Positions 43,001 to 54,463 of a DNA stretch of 64,000 nt are shown piece by piece. The stretch is taken from NCBI GenBank assembly GCA_905221605.1, contig CAJNDS010002588.1:286914-350913 (forward strand), given 5' to 3'. The notes under the pieces are model-generated. The model had not been told where the DNA came from. It saw only the letters and a list, made by a program, of their open reading frames with translations, and made no database searches. Made by a program: the position numbers and the translations under genes. Every line of letters begins with the position of its first letter. Position 1 is the first letter of the stretch. The DNA comes from Symbiodinium natans. Its lineage: Eukaryota > Sar > Dinophyceae > Suessiales > Symbiodiniaceae.

Positions 43001-44760
43001 CGTCCCTACACCTGAAAAAAAAGCCCTCAACCCCACAAAAAAATCAAACTCCCAAAGAAGCCCTCAAAAAGATCCCTTCAATGCCCTGATTGCCTTCAAA
43101 ATCCCAAGCCTGGGGTGAGGGTTACGGAGCCAATGCTGTTCCGAACGTGGTCCTGGCCCTCGTCATGCCATCATCCCTGTCCCTTTGGGCTGGTGTTTTC
43201 GGGGGGGGTTTAGGGTTTCGGGTTTTTTTGGGTTATCGGATTGGCGGTTATTGCGTTTAGGGTGTTGGGTCGGGTGTTAGGGATTACGGGTTTTGTTTCT
43301 TCTGGGCTGTAGGGTTTTAGGGTTGTAGAGTTTTGGGGATGCGGGGCTTTGGGGTTGTAGGGTTTTTGGGTTGCGGGATGTAGGGTTAGATATGAAGGCA
43401 TGACGAAAGTGCGGGCAGTGTCGTGAATCAACCCGAACCTGAGTCAACTTGTGTACTTCTATGTGCCGGCACGACCCTAAACCCTAAAGCCTACTTTTTC
43501 ATAGTTGTGGGGTACCCCACTCCAAAGTAGTACTCGAAGTAGTGGCCGGCAGGGGTGGCCCGATTGTCGACCCTAAAGCCATGCATTGCTTATGGTGCTT
43601 CGGGTTTAGGGTCTGGGATTGAGGATGTAGGATTTAGGCTTGAGGGTTAGAGGGGTTACGCCTTTCCACCCTCCCTCCACCTCCCCAAGGTATGTCGCTG
43701 CCTGCGCAACTGCGGATTGCACGCGGTTGCCTTCCTTGTGACTGGGATGTTCATGGTCCATTTGATTGGAGGGCTTTCGGACTTATATAGGGTCTAATGC
43801 CGGTAGCCCTGGGGCTTTTGTGAGTTGCCGTATATAAGTGCTCGAAAGGCATGGGGCATGGGGCTGCAGTCGCACAGCCCTCCGCGCGTCCCGATATTCT
43901 CATGGTCTTTAATTAGGGCTGCCCATCTCAATGAGCGGCACAGCTGTGGTATTCGAACATCAAGCAGTAGCGGACGGGCCTGCTTCAGGTTGCAGGGCTC
44001 AGTTGCAGGCTCGTTTGCCTCCAGAAGGGATGCAACTACCTTTGGCTTTCGGACAGGACTACATCTGGAAGAGGCAGGCGGTTACCCCACAAAGGTTTCC
44101 TGCCCTGACGCAGAAACCCCGAGCAAAAAGAAACAGTGTGCCCATGAGGCTATGCATGCTGGATGGGGATGAAGATGAAGCTTGGCTGCAAATGTGGTGG
44201 AACCTGCTTAGCACTTGCAGTGCCCAGCGCAGCTGCACGCAGTGAGCAGACATGACGTTTCTGCAGCGGAGTGGAGGTGGAGCGGAGTGGAGTGAACTGG
44301 TTCGGCTCAGGCTGTGATGCTGAGAAGTTGAGAGTAGAACCTGCGTCAGAGTAGGAGTGCTTGGGGCTGGGGCCCTCCGCTTCGAACTCTTTGCTTTCCG
44401 CCGAAGCCCCCCGCAAAAGATCCATTTGATTCGAGGGGCTTTGGGTTTGGGGGTTTGTTTGTATTTGAGGTTTGTTGTAGTTCTGAGCACTGCGCCGCCC
44501 TTTTTGATTAAGTCGACCAAACCCTCGCGGTGCCTGCGAGCGTGCGGTTTCTTTGAGAAGGGAATCCAGGTCGTAAACCTGTACTAAGCCCTAGAAGCCC
44601 TAAGCCCCGGAGCCCCAAAACCCTTCTGATGCTTAATCCAAAAACTAGGCAAAGCGTGTTTTCAATTAACACGGATCACCCAACCAAAAATATACATGGA
44701 CTTCGTTGTTTCAAGCTCACAGGCGGAATGTACTATGCTTGCCAGAAGTAAAAAAGTCCC
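43001..44760. other. Unique islands with degenerate telomeric units
   Basis: Scattered TTTAGGG-like sequence at 43205-43390. Overlapping + frames at 43825-44245 and a minus frame at 44059-44520 (153 aa) show no recognisable domain. Confidence 0.35.
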
Positions 44761-44880
44761 TTTAGGGTTTAGGGTTTAGGGTTTAGGGTTTAGGGTTTAG
44801 GGTTTAGGGTTTAGGGTTTAGGGTTTAGGGTTTAGGGTTTAGGGTTTAGGGTTTAGGGTTTAGGGTTTAGGGTTTAGGGT
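44761..44880 (+). repeat. Telomeric array TTTAGGG
   Basis: Seventeen units, essentially perfect, ending directly at exon-like island 14. Confidence 0.95.
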
Positions 44881-44888
44881 TCGCCCAG

Positions 44889-44996
44889 GAAGAAGGGGAG
44901 TACATGGACCTCGCGCTGTTCCTGACCCTTAGCGAGTCCGGGTTCTTCATGTGGGACACGCGGGTGACGCTTGGCGTCCTGCAGAAGCTCCTCGCC
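44889..44996 (+). other. Exon-like coding island 14 between two telomeric arrays
   Basis: After CGCCCAG| the frame reads EEGEYMDLALFLTLSESGFF and on to MWDTRVTLGVLQKLLA. 32 of 36 codons end in G or C. The last codon (GCC) is followed at once by TTTAGGG repeats, in which the frame meets TAG. With repeats 8 bp upstream and 0 bp downstream, this is the cleanest case of a coding piece enclosed by telomeric DNA. No donor is seen and no family is recognised. Confidence 0.5.
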
Positions 44997-45150
44997 TTTA
45001 GGGTTTAGGGTTTAGGGTTTAGGGTTTAGGGTTTAGGGTTTAGGGTTTAGGGTTTAGGGTTTAGGGTTTAGGGTTTAGGGTTTAGGGTTTAGGGTTTTCT
45101 AGTTTTCTAGGGTTTTCTTAGGGTTTAGGGTGTAGGGTGTCGGGTGCAAG
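44997..45150 (+). repeat. Telomeric array TTTAGGG
   Basis: About fourteen perfect units followed by decayed TTTTCTAGGG units. Confidence 0.93.
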
Positions 45151-48100
45151 GATGCCATGGTTGAGGGAGTTCCGGGAGTTAAGGGGGGTACTGGCATGCA
45201 ACAAGTGCAAGAACTACAGTAAATGTAGTGAATGCTGTGTGTTTAGGGCTTAGGACCCCGAAAGTAACAAGGGAGGGTTTGGGGTTTAGGCTTTAGGGTT
45301 TAGGGTTTCTGGGTTTCTGGGTTGAGGGTTTAGGGTTTCGGGGAGATGAGATACAGGTGCCAAAAGGGAGGCTCAAGTAAGCGCCCAGGTAGGGTTGAGG
45401 TTTTCGGGTTGCAGGCTGTGTCTGGCATTTTCTGGGCGAGAGCTGAGATCTCAACACAAATCGAAGTGAACCGTATTCCGAGTTACCGGACTTGCTACAA
45501 GATTTGATTCCCAGCACTCAGATGGAGGCCGCAGGCCCCAAGAATTCTTCAGGGAATGACGGTACGGCCTAAGGGTGTTCGGAACCAAAATGCACCTGAA
45601 GCAAGGTTTGTGTACTTCACCGCGGCGGTGGTGGGCACGATCAGCTTTCAGCTGAAGCTGATCGCTGTCTGAAGTTCGGGTTAGTTTCAAGACTCGTTTT
45701 GAATTGATGAATCGGCAGCTCCGTGGCTCCACGTAATAAGCTTAATTCGAAGCTTGCACGCTGTTTCAACGGTTCCAAACCGCAGCCTTACGTGCTTTCA
45801 ATAGTGCTGAACAGCGCTTGGGGGGCCAGGTACCAAGCAACCCTGCACCCGAAGCTTTAGAGTCTCAGGCCTCATCGAGTCCCAGAAGGTAAACACCAGC
45901 CCTAAAGGCTTTGCCGTACATTCTGACCAGCTAGGCGGGTCGCAAAAAAGCCCGGGTTCCGGGTTGAGCGTTGAGGGTCTGAGGGGTGCACGGCAAGCCT
46001 TGATAAACTCAAGACCCTGAACCGTGACACTGGAGATTTATGATATTACAAGCCCTTTAAGCCCAACGGCGGGTACACTGGTTGGTTGGTGCAAGTGTTT
46101 GATTTAGATGTAAGTAGTTGTAGGGTTCAGGGCTCAAGGTTCAGTCAGCATCATGCGCATAACAGAGTAGGGGGCCAGAGTGATAAGATTCCCGACGAAC
46201 GGCCGCCGCTGAAAGCTAGTCGTAGCCTGCAGCTCCACCCTACACCGCTGCGATATGCGTGTATAAAAATACGGATTGAATATTGGAAGATTATAAGATG
46301 TAATTATGAGTACTCTTATTCTTTCACTTAGTATTATATAAATATAAATATACATATCTACTTTCTGTATTGGAGACTTTTGGAGATCACAGATTGCATA
46401 CTGAGTATACTGTATACATTCTATATCATGTATTGTTATCCTGTTTGGGTACCTAGCCCCCTGTGGCTCTGTTTTTCCCTCCCAGCGTGCGGGAGCGAAG
46501 GTAGGTCGCGACTTGCCGCTTGGGGAGAGATTTTTGGATCTGTCTTAAGGACTTAAGTAGAGTAGGTAACCTTTAACCTTTTTGGGTTAATATATTCCCT
46601 TTAGAATCCCAAAGGTTAACCTTTAAAACCCCTAGGTACTGGACAACTAAGAGGAGCACTTCACTGCCAGGGACAGTGCCCGGGGGCGAAAGCCTCGGAA
46701 CCCTTGTCAGCTGGAGGAAGTGCCAAGAAGCTTCTTCTTTTGCAGAGGGCCAGCCCCACCCACCATGAGGTAAATGGGGTGAGGGCCATGCCCGCTCACA
46801 CGGTTTGCGTGTGTGCAGGGACACTTGGGTTTCGCAGGGGAAATGTCTTCCCCCACAGTCGGAAGAAGACACGACGTCAGAAACCCCACTCCCCAAAACG
46901 GCCCCCAAAACGTAGGTCCAGGAGCTGAGGGCAGTGACGCGCACATGTCTTCAGAGGGCAATTCTCAAGGAGGCCGTTGCATTTTTTGAGCGTCTATTTG
47001 TCATGATCAAGAAGGCACGTGTACGGTTGACTTAAGTCTGCAGGAGTCAATTTCCCCACTTCTTCACACGACCATCCCTAAGCTCTACATCTCTGAGTGC
47101 AACCTTGGACCCAGGCGTCTCTTGCAGATATTTTTTGTGAATGCCCACTTCCGCTCCCTCAAGGGGCAAGCCGTGTCCACCGCCACCATGAGCAGTGACA
47201 CAGAGCCAGAGCCTCCAAACAAGCTGCCGAAAGCCTACAAGAACCCAAAAGCAAACCCTTGATGGCCTCTAGGATGATCATTGTTGACGAACTTAAGGTG
47301 CAAAAAATGGCACCCTAATTATTTGGTACTTCTTTTTGTGTTTTTTCTTCTTTTTTTTTTTGGGGGGGGGGGGGGATGTCCAGGGCTTCCGATCAACGTG
47401 CAGAGGAAATATGGGTTTGCCGATGACAATACAAAGGAAATGGCCCTCCCATGAAAACAAAGTGGATATAGAGGTTGAGAAAGAACAACGATAGAAAGAG
47501 CGAAAGAACAGACATACCGACATACCAAAAGAACGCTGAAGGAATCGAAGACCTCAAAAATAGAAAAATGTTCAAGACCATGCCGCAACGAGGACTTGCG
47601 TTAGGAAAGCATGCGAGAACTTCCTTCTCCAAATCCGTCATGCAAGAATTGTGTTGGCGAATTGGGGGTGGAACCCCCAACCGCCCTACTCGGTATTTCG
47701 TTTGAAGTCTTTCAAGTTTGCTTCAGCCAGTTTATTTTTCAGAAGATCCTGCCATAAACAGGAAGACACCACTTCCTCCGTACTTTAATCAGAAAACTTC
47801 GATTTCCACGAAAACCTGTATCTCCTTCGATTTTTAACATGGAAACCTCGAGGAAAGCTTTGTTTCCTCAATTTGTTTCATACGAAAGTCTAGTTGGAAA
47901 ACCTCTATTTTCTCTGTTTTTAAAGGGGGCCCTCGACGACGACAAACATACAATAAAGCCACGTCCGTAAGAATTCCCCGCCCCTGACTAAGGGGTGCAT
48001 ACTTTTCATCGACCTGCCCCCCATCCTCCCCAGCATACCTTAAACCTCCCTGGCTCCGGCAGCCCCCTTAGTGAGGCTCTTTTTCAGCTGCCCCTAAATC

Positions 48101-48600
48101 CTGGTGACCTGTCATTCTCAGTCTACACTCCTACATACTGTGGTTGGGACTCTAAGCACTACACCCTACCCTGCACCTGCTGTCTCGGACCTAGTGCTTA
48201 ACCCCAAAAATCACCTTAAAGCCCTTAGAGCCCCCGACAACCTTTAGCCGAAAGATTCATGCCTTTCAAGACATGGGAGCCAGGTTGACCAAAGACCGGC
48301 TTAGAACTTTTGAGACGCAAGCGCTGTGCTGTTAAGCGATAGAAAGGCCATAGGGTTCCAGTTCAGGGTGTATGCAAAAAGGGTCCAGGGTCTGGGTTTA
48401 GGGCTTACAGGATTTAGGGTTCCGCGGTTCCGCGTTTTGGGGGTGAAGTGCACGGTTTTGTTGTTCAAAGCCGGTTCTTGAACGCTGCACCCTTGATGGT
48501 TTCTTTCCTGCAGCCTTTTTAAACTCAGTTTCAAGAACTGTTTCATGCAGAGAGCCGTCAGCAAGCTGGCGAGCTGAAGGCAAGGACATGGGGGTGCCTA
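45151..48600. other. Long mostly unique region, no confident gene
   Basis: Degenerate TTTAGGG at 45280-45350. GCTAGGCGGGTCGCAAAAAA at 45929-45948 is a fifth copy of the short element. 46260-46440 is AT-rich. Inverted repeat at 46570-46627. G14 near 47362. A + frame at 47475-47705 (76 aa) and minus frames opposite it have no recognised motif. Confidence 0.35.
46570..46627. repeat. Small inverted repeat sharing AAAGGTTAACCTTT
   Basis: TAACCTTTTTGGG on the left pairs imperfectly with CCCAAAGGTTAACC on the right. The 20-mer at 46608-46627 is identical to 36632-36651. Confidence 0.55.
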
Positions 48601-48601
48601 G

Positions 48602-48735
48602 CCCTAAACCCTAAACCCTAAACCCTAAACCCTAACCCCTAACCCCTAACCCCTAAACCCTACGCAAAAAAACCTAAACCCTAAACCCTAAACCCTGAAC
48701 TAAGCCCTAAACCCGGAACCCGAAACCCTACACAG
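48602..48735 (-). repeat. Telomeric tract CCCTAAA
   Basis: About five perfect CCCTAAA, three CCCCTAA units, and degenerate units after an A7 run. Confidence 0.85.
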
Positions 48736-49173
48736 GCCCTAAACTTGGTCATGCCGGGGTCCCCATAAGCGATGTTTGACCGGGGTCAGGGTTTCCCAAA
48801 AGCTTCTGGAGCCCAAGCAGAAAGCTGGATTTCAGGTGGGGGCTTGATTATGGGGTTTGTAGGGTTTGCAGGCTTTGTAGTGTTTATGGTTTATAGGAGC
48901 TTACAGGGTTCTGCAGGCCCTTTTTCCGAGCTCAGGCGAAGAACATCTACAGTCAGTACCCATGTAGTCTTGTTGAGCTCTCCACTCGATGCAGCCCCTA
49001 GAATCCTTGCCGTGTGCCTGGGACATGTGGCTGGCTTTCTTTGACTTCCAGGACACTTTCACGAGTCGACACAGCACACCCCTTGCGAGCAAGCAGGCGT
49101 TCGGATGTTGGGTCTGTTTGAGTGAAAGCTGGCCACGTGCACAGAGCGACTCTGCATACTCACGGTCGGTCGG

Positions 49174-49288
49174 CTACTACCAATTGCTTACGAACCCCCC
49201 AAAAAAGAAAGACAGTATTCCTATAAGGGAAATGTAATACTGACTTTTTTTGTTTTATTTTGTGTGGGGGTTCTTAAGCAAATAGTAG
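49174..49288. mobile_element. MITE-like element, family 2, copy I
   Basis: Left end CTACTACCAATTGCTTACGA then ACCCCCC. Right end GGGGGTTCTTAAGCAAATAG then TAG. Over 20 bp of imperfect terminal inverted repeat. The inner AGTATTCCTATAAGGGAAAT followed by GTAATACT is also self-complementary. Best-preserved copy of the family. No clear target duplication. Confidence 0.6.
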
Positions 49289-51766
49289 GTTAAGGCTCGG
49301 ACACGCGCCAAATGGTGCAAACCTATACCAGTTTACCCTGCGAGGCGAAAAGCTACAGCCGCGGAAACTCGAGCACGTTACGAGTTCTATAGCAGAGAAT
49401 TATAGAGAACCTGGGCGCCTTACATTGTGAGTATATACACATCTATGTACCTATCTATCTAACTAAGAATATTTGTTCATCTGTTCATTCGGGTAGATGA
49501 GCCTTAAATTTTCGGGTTCATCATGGTTCCGGCTTGTCCTTCCTGCCAGGAGACAGAGGCAAGGCAGTTGTAGCCGCAATTGCAAAAGCGTGTCCCAGGA
49601 AAGTGACGGGGAATGCTGGCTTACATTGGCTCAAGCAATCACACCCCTCCTCCGAAACTCCTTGGTGGACGGCTGGCGATTGCACGATATTGATCCTCGG
49701 ACGCAAATGAGCACAATATTTGCGGAGATTTTTGCTTCCAGGATTCGGATTTGGATATCCCTGAATCCCCGGCCAAGTCCTTCACTACTCTCCAGGTCAG
49801 ACAAATCCCCAAGACCGTTTTGTGGACTTTGGCAATAGGCTTGAATGATTTTGCGAAGCAGAGATGTGGATCAGAGCCAAACTCAATACTGCAGTGCCTT
49901 AAAAGGAAGGTTCGGTGTATGGCTAGGGCATGCCGCGGCGGAGAATATTTTCAGTAGGTATGACTGCATAGACTCTTGTGTGGTCATTCCTCCCACGACT
50001 TCCTGGGTGCAAGCTGCACCGCTTGCAAAGGAAACGTGGCTTTTTGGCCCCGAAGGAGGCCATCCCAGGACTGCAGGGACACACATTCGCAAGGGTCGAA
50101 ACTTTGGTGCTTGCGGCTTTTCCTTGCGAGGAATGCGAGGACATGTGCATGCTGAAGGGTCAGCAGCCTTGTAAAGCCAGAGGGAACACCGAAAAGCGAC
50201 ATCCGTCATAATAGTACCCATAGTAGAAACATCAGTCCGTCGCTATTATCTTCATTGTATTGGTACTGACGGCCGGTAACGCAAAACCCTGCAAAGCGAC
50301 GGGTTGCCATTGGGGCCCATAGCAAAACCATCAAACCCTTGTAAAGCGACAGGGAACACCGAAAAGCCACACCCCTATTGCGTGACCTTGGCCGACGGTC
50401 GCTCACGTGTCGACGCACAGAGGTAGGTTTCTTGGGGCACCAGAAGTCTGTGCAGGACATGTTCAAAGCGTTCTTCATTGTTTGGTGGCAGGTGCGAGCC
50501 CATGGCCGCACCCAGCTGAGAGCTTGGATTCATCGCCCGTTTGTTGTGGACATTTGGCCGTAGGATCTTACATGGTCTTACATGGAGGAGTTCTTGCTTA
50601 GGGTCCTTGTGGTTGCTTTGACTTCTCAAGCCAGCCACGAAGCCGGATTCAGGGAAGCAAGCGACAAGCATGCTGGAAATTGCCGGGCTTTGCCCTGGTC
50701 ACCTCACAACATCTCTCAAGAGCACGCGTGCGCTTTTCCTGAGGACTGGCAAGTGGGTCAGTAAGAATGAGCAGCAAAAGCCACAGATCGCAGCTGGGAT
50801 GTGTGTCTTGAAACCCACGAGAGAACTGATGTACGAGTCGGAAGGACCAGAGTTTAGTGAAACGAATGCAAGCAGGGAGGTTTTGTAGTCATTGGGTGTT
50901 TTTGTCAGGAGCCCAGTCCGCAAGCTCACTGATACTTTGTTGCGACCACGGACTTTTGACCACTGTGCTGCTGCTGTATTCAGGTGCTAGACTCGCAACC
51001 CGACATGTGCTCTCAATCTCGAATTCAACCTAAACTCGAATGAAGCCCCTCGCGCAGGTTGCCCTTTGCCGCCGTTTCACCGTTCCACTCTCGAGGCAGA
51101 TTGTCCGCGTCAAGGCCAGCAAGGAAGGGTGGGGTTAGAGCGGAGGCTTTTGGTTTTAACTTGGCATTCCTGGGATGTGGGGGTGCGGGGCTTCAGGGCT
51201 GCATGTGGTGTCGATGGACTTTCGGGTGTTGATCTGCGTCAGAGCGGGGCAGCATTTGGCATAAACCCTAAGCCTAAACCCTAAACCCAACTATTCCGGG
51301 GCTGGGTTCCTGCCCTCCGCCATACGCACATGAGCAGCAGGCTTCTCATGTCACCGAAACTCCGCCCCTTCGAGCTAGCAGGATGCGAGTTCTCCTACGC
51401 AGCAGCAGCCGCTGTCATCCATCATGTATTCGAAGCACGGAACATCACACCCACGCAACATAGCAGAAACACCCCAATTAAGCCCTTTGGCAGGTCAACG
51501 GGCGAACAGTCTCGCACAAGACAGCGTACTATGGAAGCTCCTCCGCTGCAAGTCCAGGAAGCTATCGTTCGGATTTTGATCACGACGAGCCCTCGTGGCA
51601 CTGCATGCTGGAAAGTATGTATGCATGTGTGTGAGGTAGGTCTTCTTCTGTGACTAAGCCAAAGTAAAGGCCCCTGAACCCCCTGTGCTCTCTCCCTCTC
51701 TCTCCACTTGCTGGCTCTATTCCCTGGATGAAGAAATGGCACAGCGACTGCAGCAGGTGTAAAAAG
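49289..51766. other. Unique region with coding-like fragments
   Basis: Nearly free of telomeric repeats. The + frame at about 49594-49740 reads ESDGECWLTLAQAITPLLRN and on to SLVDGWRLHD, preceded by GTGTCCCAG|. Further varied frames lie at 50414-50563 (+), 50670-50888 (+) and 51330-51653 (+). None matches a family I recognise, and stop codons break them up. The area may hold an eroded gene. Confidence 0.3.
50168..50378. repeat. Dispersed direct repeat TGTAAAGC...GGGAACACCGAAAAGC
   Basis: CCTTGTAAAGC and AGGGAACACCGAAAAGC occur together at about 50168 and 50338. A partial third copy (CCCTGCAAAGCGACGGG) lies near 50288, with CCCATAG...AAACCATCA also repeated. Confidence 0.55.
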
Positions 51767-51902
51767 CTGGGACCCAGAGTAGGCCCTTATTCCCCTTTTG
51801 GGGGTTTAGGCTCCCTTGTATGCCGCCTAAACCCTAAACCCGAAACCCGAAACCCTAAACCCCTTTAAACCAAAAAGGGCACCTTTTATTCCCTGGGTCT
51901 GG
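51767..51902. mobile_element. Family-3 element, copy M, with telomeric insert
   Basis: CTGGGACCCAGAGTAGGCCC, TTATTCCCC, GGGTTTAGGCTCCC and right part CTTTAAACCAAAAAGGGC, CCCTGGGTCTGG parallel copy L at 26133. Between the two halves, about 51829-51862, sit CCTAAACCCTAAACCCGAAA units absent from L. Confidence 0.55.
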
Positions 51903-52437
51903 AAAGGATGGGCTGAGGGCAGAATTCAGGGTTTGAGCTCACCGCGGATGGATCAGAGATTCACTTGCAGCATGACAGCCTCGACCCTTTCTCTTTCTCT
52001 ATATATATATATATATATGTGTTGAATATATGTATATATACATCTGTATCTGCACATGTCTCTCTCTCTCTCTCTCTGTCCCTTTCTGCTGTGACTTCTC
52101 TTCAGCCTATTGATGTCCCCTCATGGCCAATAAACCTCTAGTTCTCCGAAGCCCCTGTAGCGCCCACCGGGGCCTGAAAATTCCTCGAGGCATCTTCGTC
52201 ACGCCGGCGCGTGTTTGTGGGGGCCCAGCGTGGGATTCAGGGTTTTTGGGGCCCTGTTCTACAGTTCTTCTAGCAAAAACGAATTTCCATTTCCTCAGCT
52301 TGGTGCCTGCCCGACCCCCCCCCCCCCCCCAAGCAAAGGAACTGGGTCTCTGGGTGTGGGGCGGACAGTTGAGGGGAGCATCCGCCTGTTTCTGGCTCGA
52401 AGGTGTTGTTCGCCCATGCACCTTCCGGTCTGTGGGT
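51903..52437. other. Unique sequence with microsatellites
   Basis: TATATA at 51997-52018 and a TCTC run at 52058-52078. C12 near 52317. No gene is recognised. Confidence 0.4.
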
Positions 52438-52640
52438 TTATGGGGTTTGTAGGGTGGGTTTCTAGGGTTAATGGGGTTATTAGGGCCATGATAGGGTTTA
52501 TGGGGTTCATAGGGGTATAGGGTTTATAGGGTTTGTAGGGTTTATAGGGTTTATAGGGTTATAGGGTTTATAGGGTTTATAGGGTTATAGGGTTTATAGG
52601 GTTTATAGGGTTTATAGGTTTATAGGGTTTGCAGGGTTTC
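52438..52640 (+). repeat. Decameric telomere-like array TTTATAGGG(T)
   Basis: About 18 units built on GGGTTTATA, mixed nine- and ten-base forms, with TTTGTAGGG variants. It replaces the heptamer over some 200 bp. Confidence 0.88.
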
Positions 52641-54384
52641 GGGTACCCTGTGAGCCTCGAGGCGAGGCAAAGACCAAAACTCCTGGAACTAGAAAACCCC
52701 TTTGACTCTCAGGTCCAGAAATCACCGTCCTCGAGACGCTAGGGCATACAAGATTCGTAAGCCTTCTCGGGATGTTCGAGACAGGTGTCGATGACAAGAG
52801 CCCCTATACCACTCTAACGCTCAAGTTTGCTCGTCGGTCAGATCCACTTAGCGTTCAGGGTCCTGGGAGCTTCAACCGGGTTTGTGGTGTAGACGCTTGA
52901 GTCAGTGTCGGCATTCCTTGCGTCCGCCATGGCGGTTTGCGGCCTCCAGTGGAGCGATCAGCACAGCGTCATGTGTGGGCGTATGGCAGAGCTCTCCTTG
53001 CTGAAGGCCTCCTTGCCATTAGTAGTGCACTAATGCACTTGAATGTTTGCGCAGACACCTAAAAAAGCCTGTACGCAGCAAGTACATACGTTCGGCCCTC
53101 CTGAGAGTCTTGAACTTGTAGGAGGCTTGGGTTGCGCATCGGGTTTTTTGGACTTTTTGAGCGGCATTGGAAGCGTTCCCAGAGAAAAACAACAGGCGCG
53201 TGCCCTCCAACGCCGACAAAGTCTGGTTGAGGCCAGGCATTGAGGGGCTTATAGGGTTTAGTACTGTTGAGTGCTCCTGCTTGGTAAACCCTCGGATGTT
53301 TGGAACTCTCCTGCGCCATGGAATATTACATAAAGAATGCTCTGGGCCCAGGTTTTGTTTTAACGACTCTGACCCCTGGCGATTCCCACGTTGCAGCACA
53401 ACCCCAAGCTCTTGGCATGCTTGTGTTGTGCTCACATCCGCAATTTCACGAAGCCAACTTCTAATACCGACATGGGGGAAATTAGGGGGGGTACCTTATG
53501 GGGTCCTTATAAGGTGGCCCTACTGTTTGGGGATTCATGTTGGGGTCCCATTCTCAAACCCCATGTTGGTGTCGCCCTCGTTGTCAGGCTGCGTGGCGTG
53601 CTCAGCGCACCCGGCGGCGGCGCTGTTGGCGCCTCTTTCGCCAGAGTCCTTTGTGCCCCAGGCTGCATGTGAAACTCTAGCATGTTGGGGGTTTAGGGTT
53701 GAAGCTTGACTGTTCCTCACGTAGGCTGCTTGGGTTCAGATGGATGTGATCCCCGCAAGTGCAGTCTGCACGTAGAACCTCGCTTTTTGCCGGGTCCACG
53801 ACAGAGATTCTAAGCTGCATGTGAAAGCTGAAGCCCCGGAAGCTGCAATCCCCAATCTGGGCGCAGAAGCCTGAAGCTTAAAACTACACACCAAGCCACA
53901 TGTGCGTATTCAGGTTAGTTAGCCCGTACAAAGCACTCACAACCCTGCCACTGGCATCTACCCGAAACTCTCAATGCCAACGCCACTCTGTTTGTTTAGG
54001 GCTTAGGGCGCTATAGGGGGACATCCCTGGAACGAAGAATGCACAAAACGCTTCCTGGGAGCCAGAGTGCCCATGCCTCGAAGCCCTGGGAAGTCTGCAG
54101 GGACAAGATTCCAAGCACTCTCTTGAGGAACCCAAGAGGATTGTGGAGCACACAATACGCAAGGCCTCAAGTTTCTGGAGCACTGTTACAAGGGATCTGT
54201 CACAAAGTCCGACAGGAGGCAGGGGGGGGGGGGGGGTCGCGAGGAATGCTTTTGGGTATACTTTTTTTAAAACGAGGTTTAAGGGTGTAGGGTTGAGGGT
54301 TACTATAGGGGCCGGAATAATTACTAATTGTGTTCCGTTAAACCCTTTTTTAACTATTCAGGCCCCTACATATGTATATACTGG
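52641..54384. other. Unique sequence, no confident gene
   Basis: The + frame 53167-53709 (180 aa) lacks motifs and overlaps a minus frame of similar size. G12 near 54223. A small inverted repeat TATAGGGGCC...GGCCCCTACATA spans about 54306-54372. Confidence 0.35.
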
Positions 54385-54463
54385 GTTTAGGGTTTAGGGT
54401 TTTGGGTTTAGGGTTTAGGGTTTAGGGTTTAGGGTTTAGATATTATATATATATATATATAAT
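54385..54463 (+). repeat. TTTAGGG tract joined to TA repeat
   Basis: Seven TTTAGGG units run into (TA)n at about 54445-54463. Confidence 0.88.

Noticed and set aside
47600-47700. Possible tRNA end on the minus strand (GGGGGTTCCACCCCC)
   Set aside because: The loop is five bases, not seven, and no cloverleaf can be drawn.
53167-53709. 180-codon + frame as a gene
   Set aside because: No motif and no GC3 bias; an opposing minus-strand frame of similar quality overlaps it.
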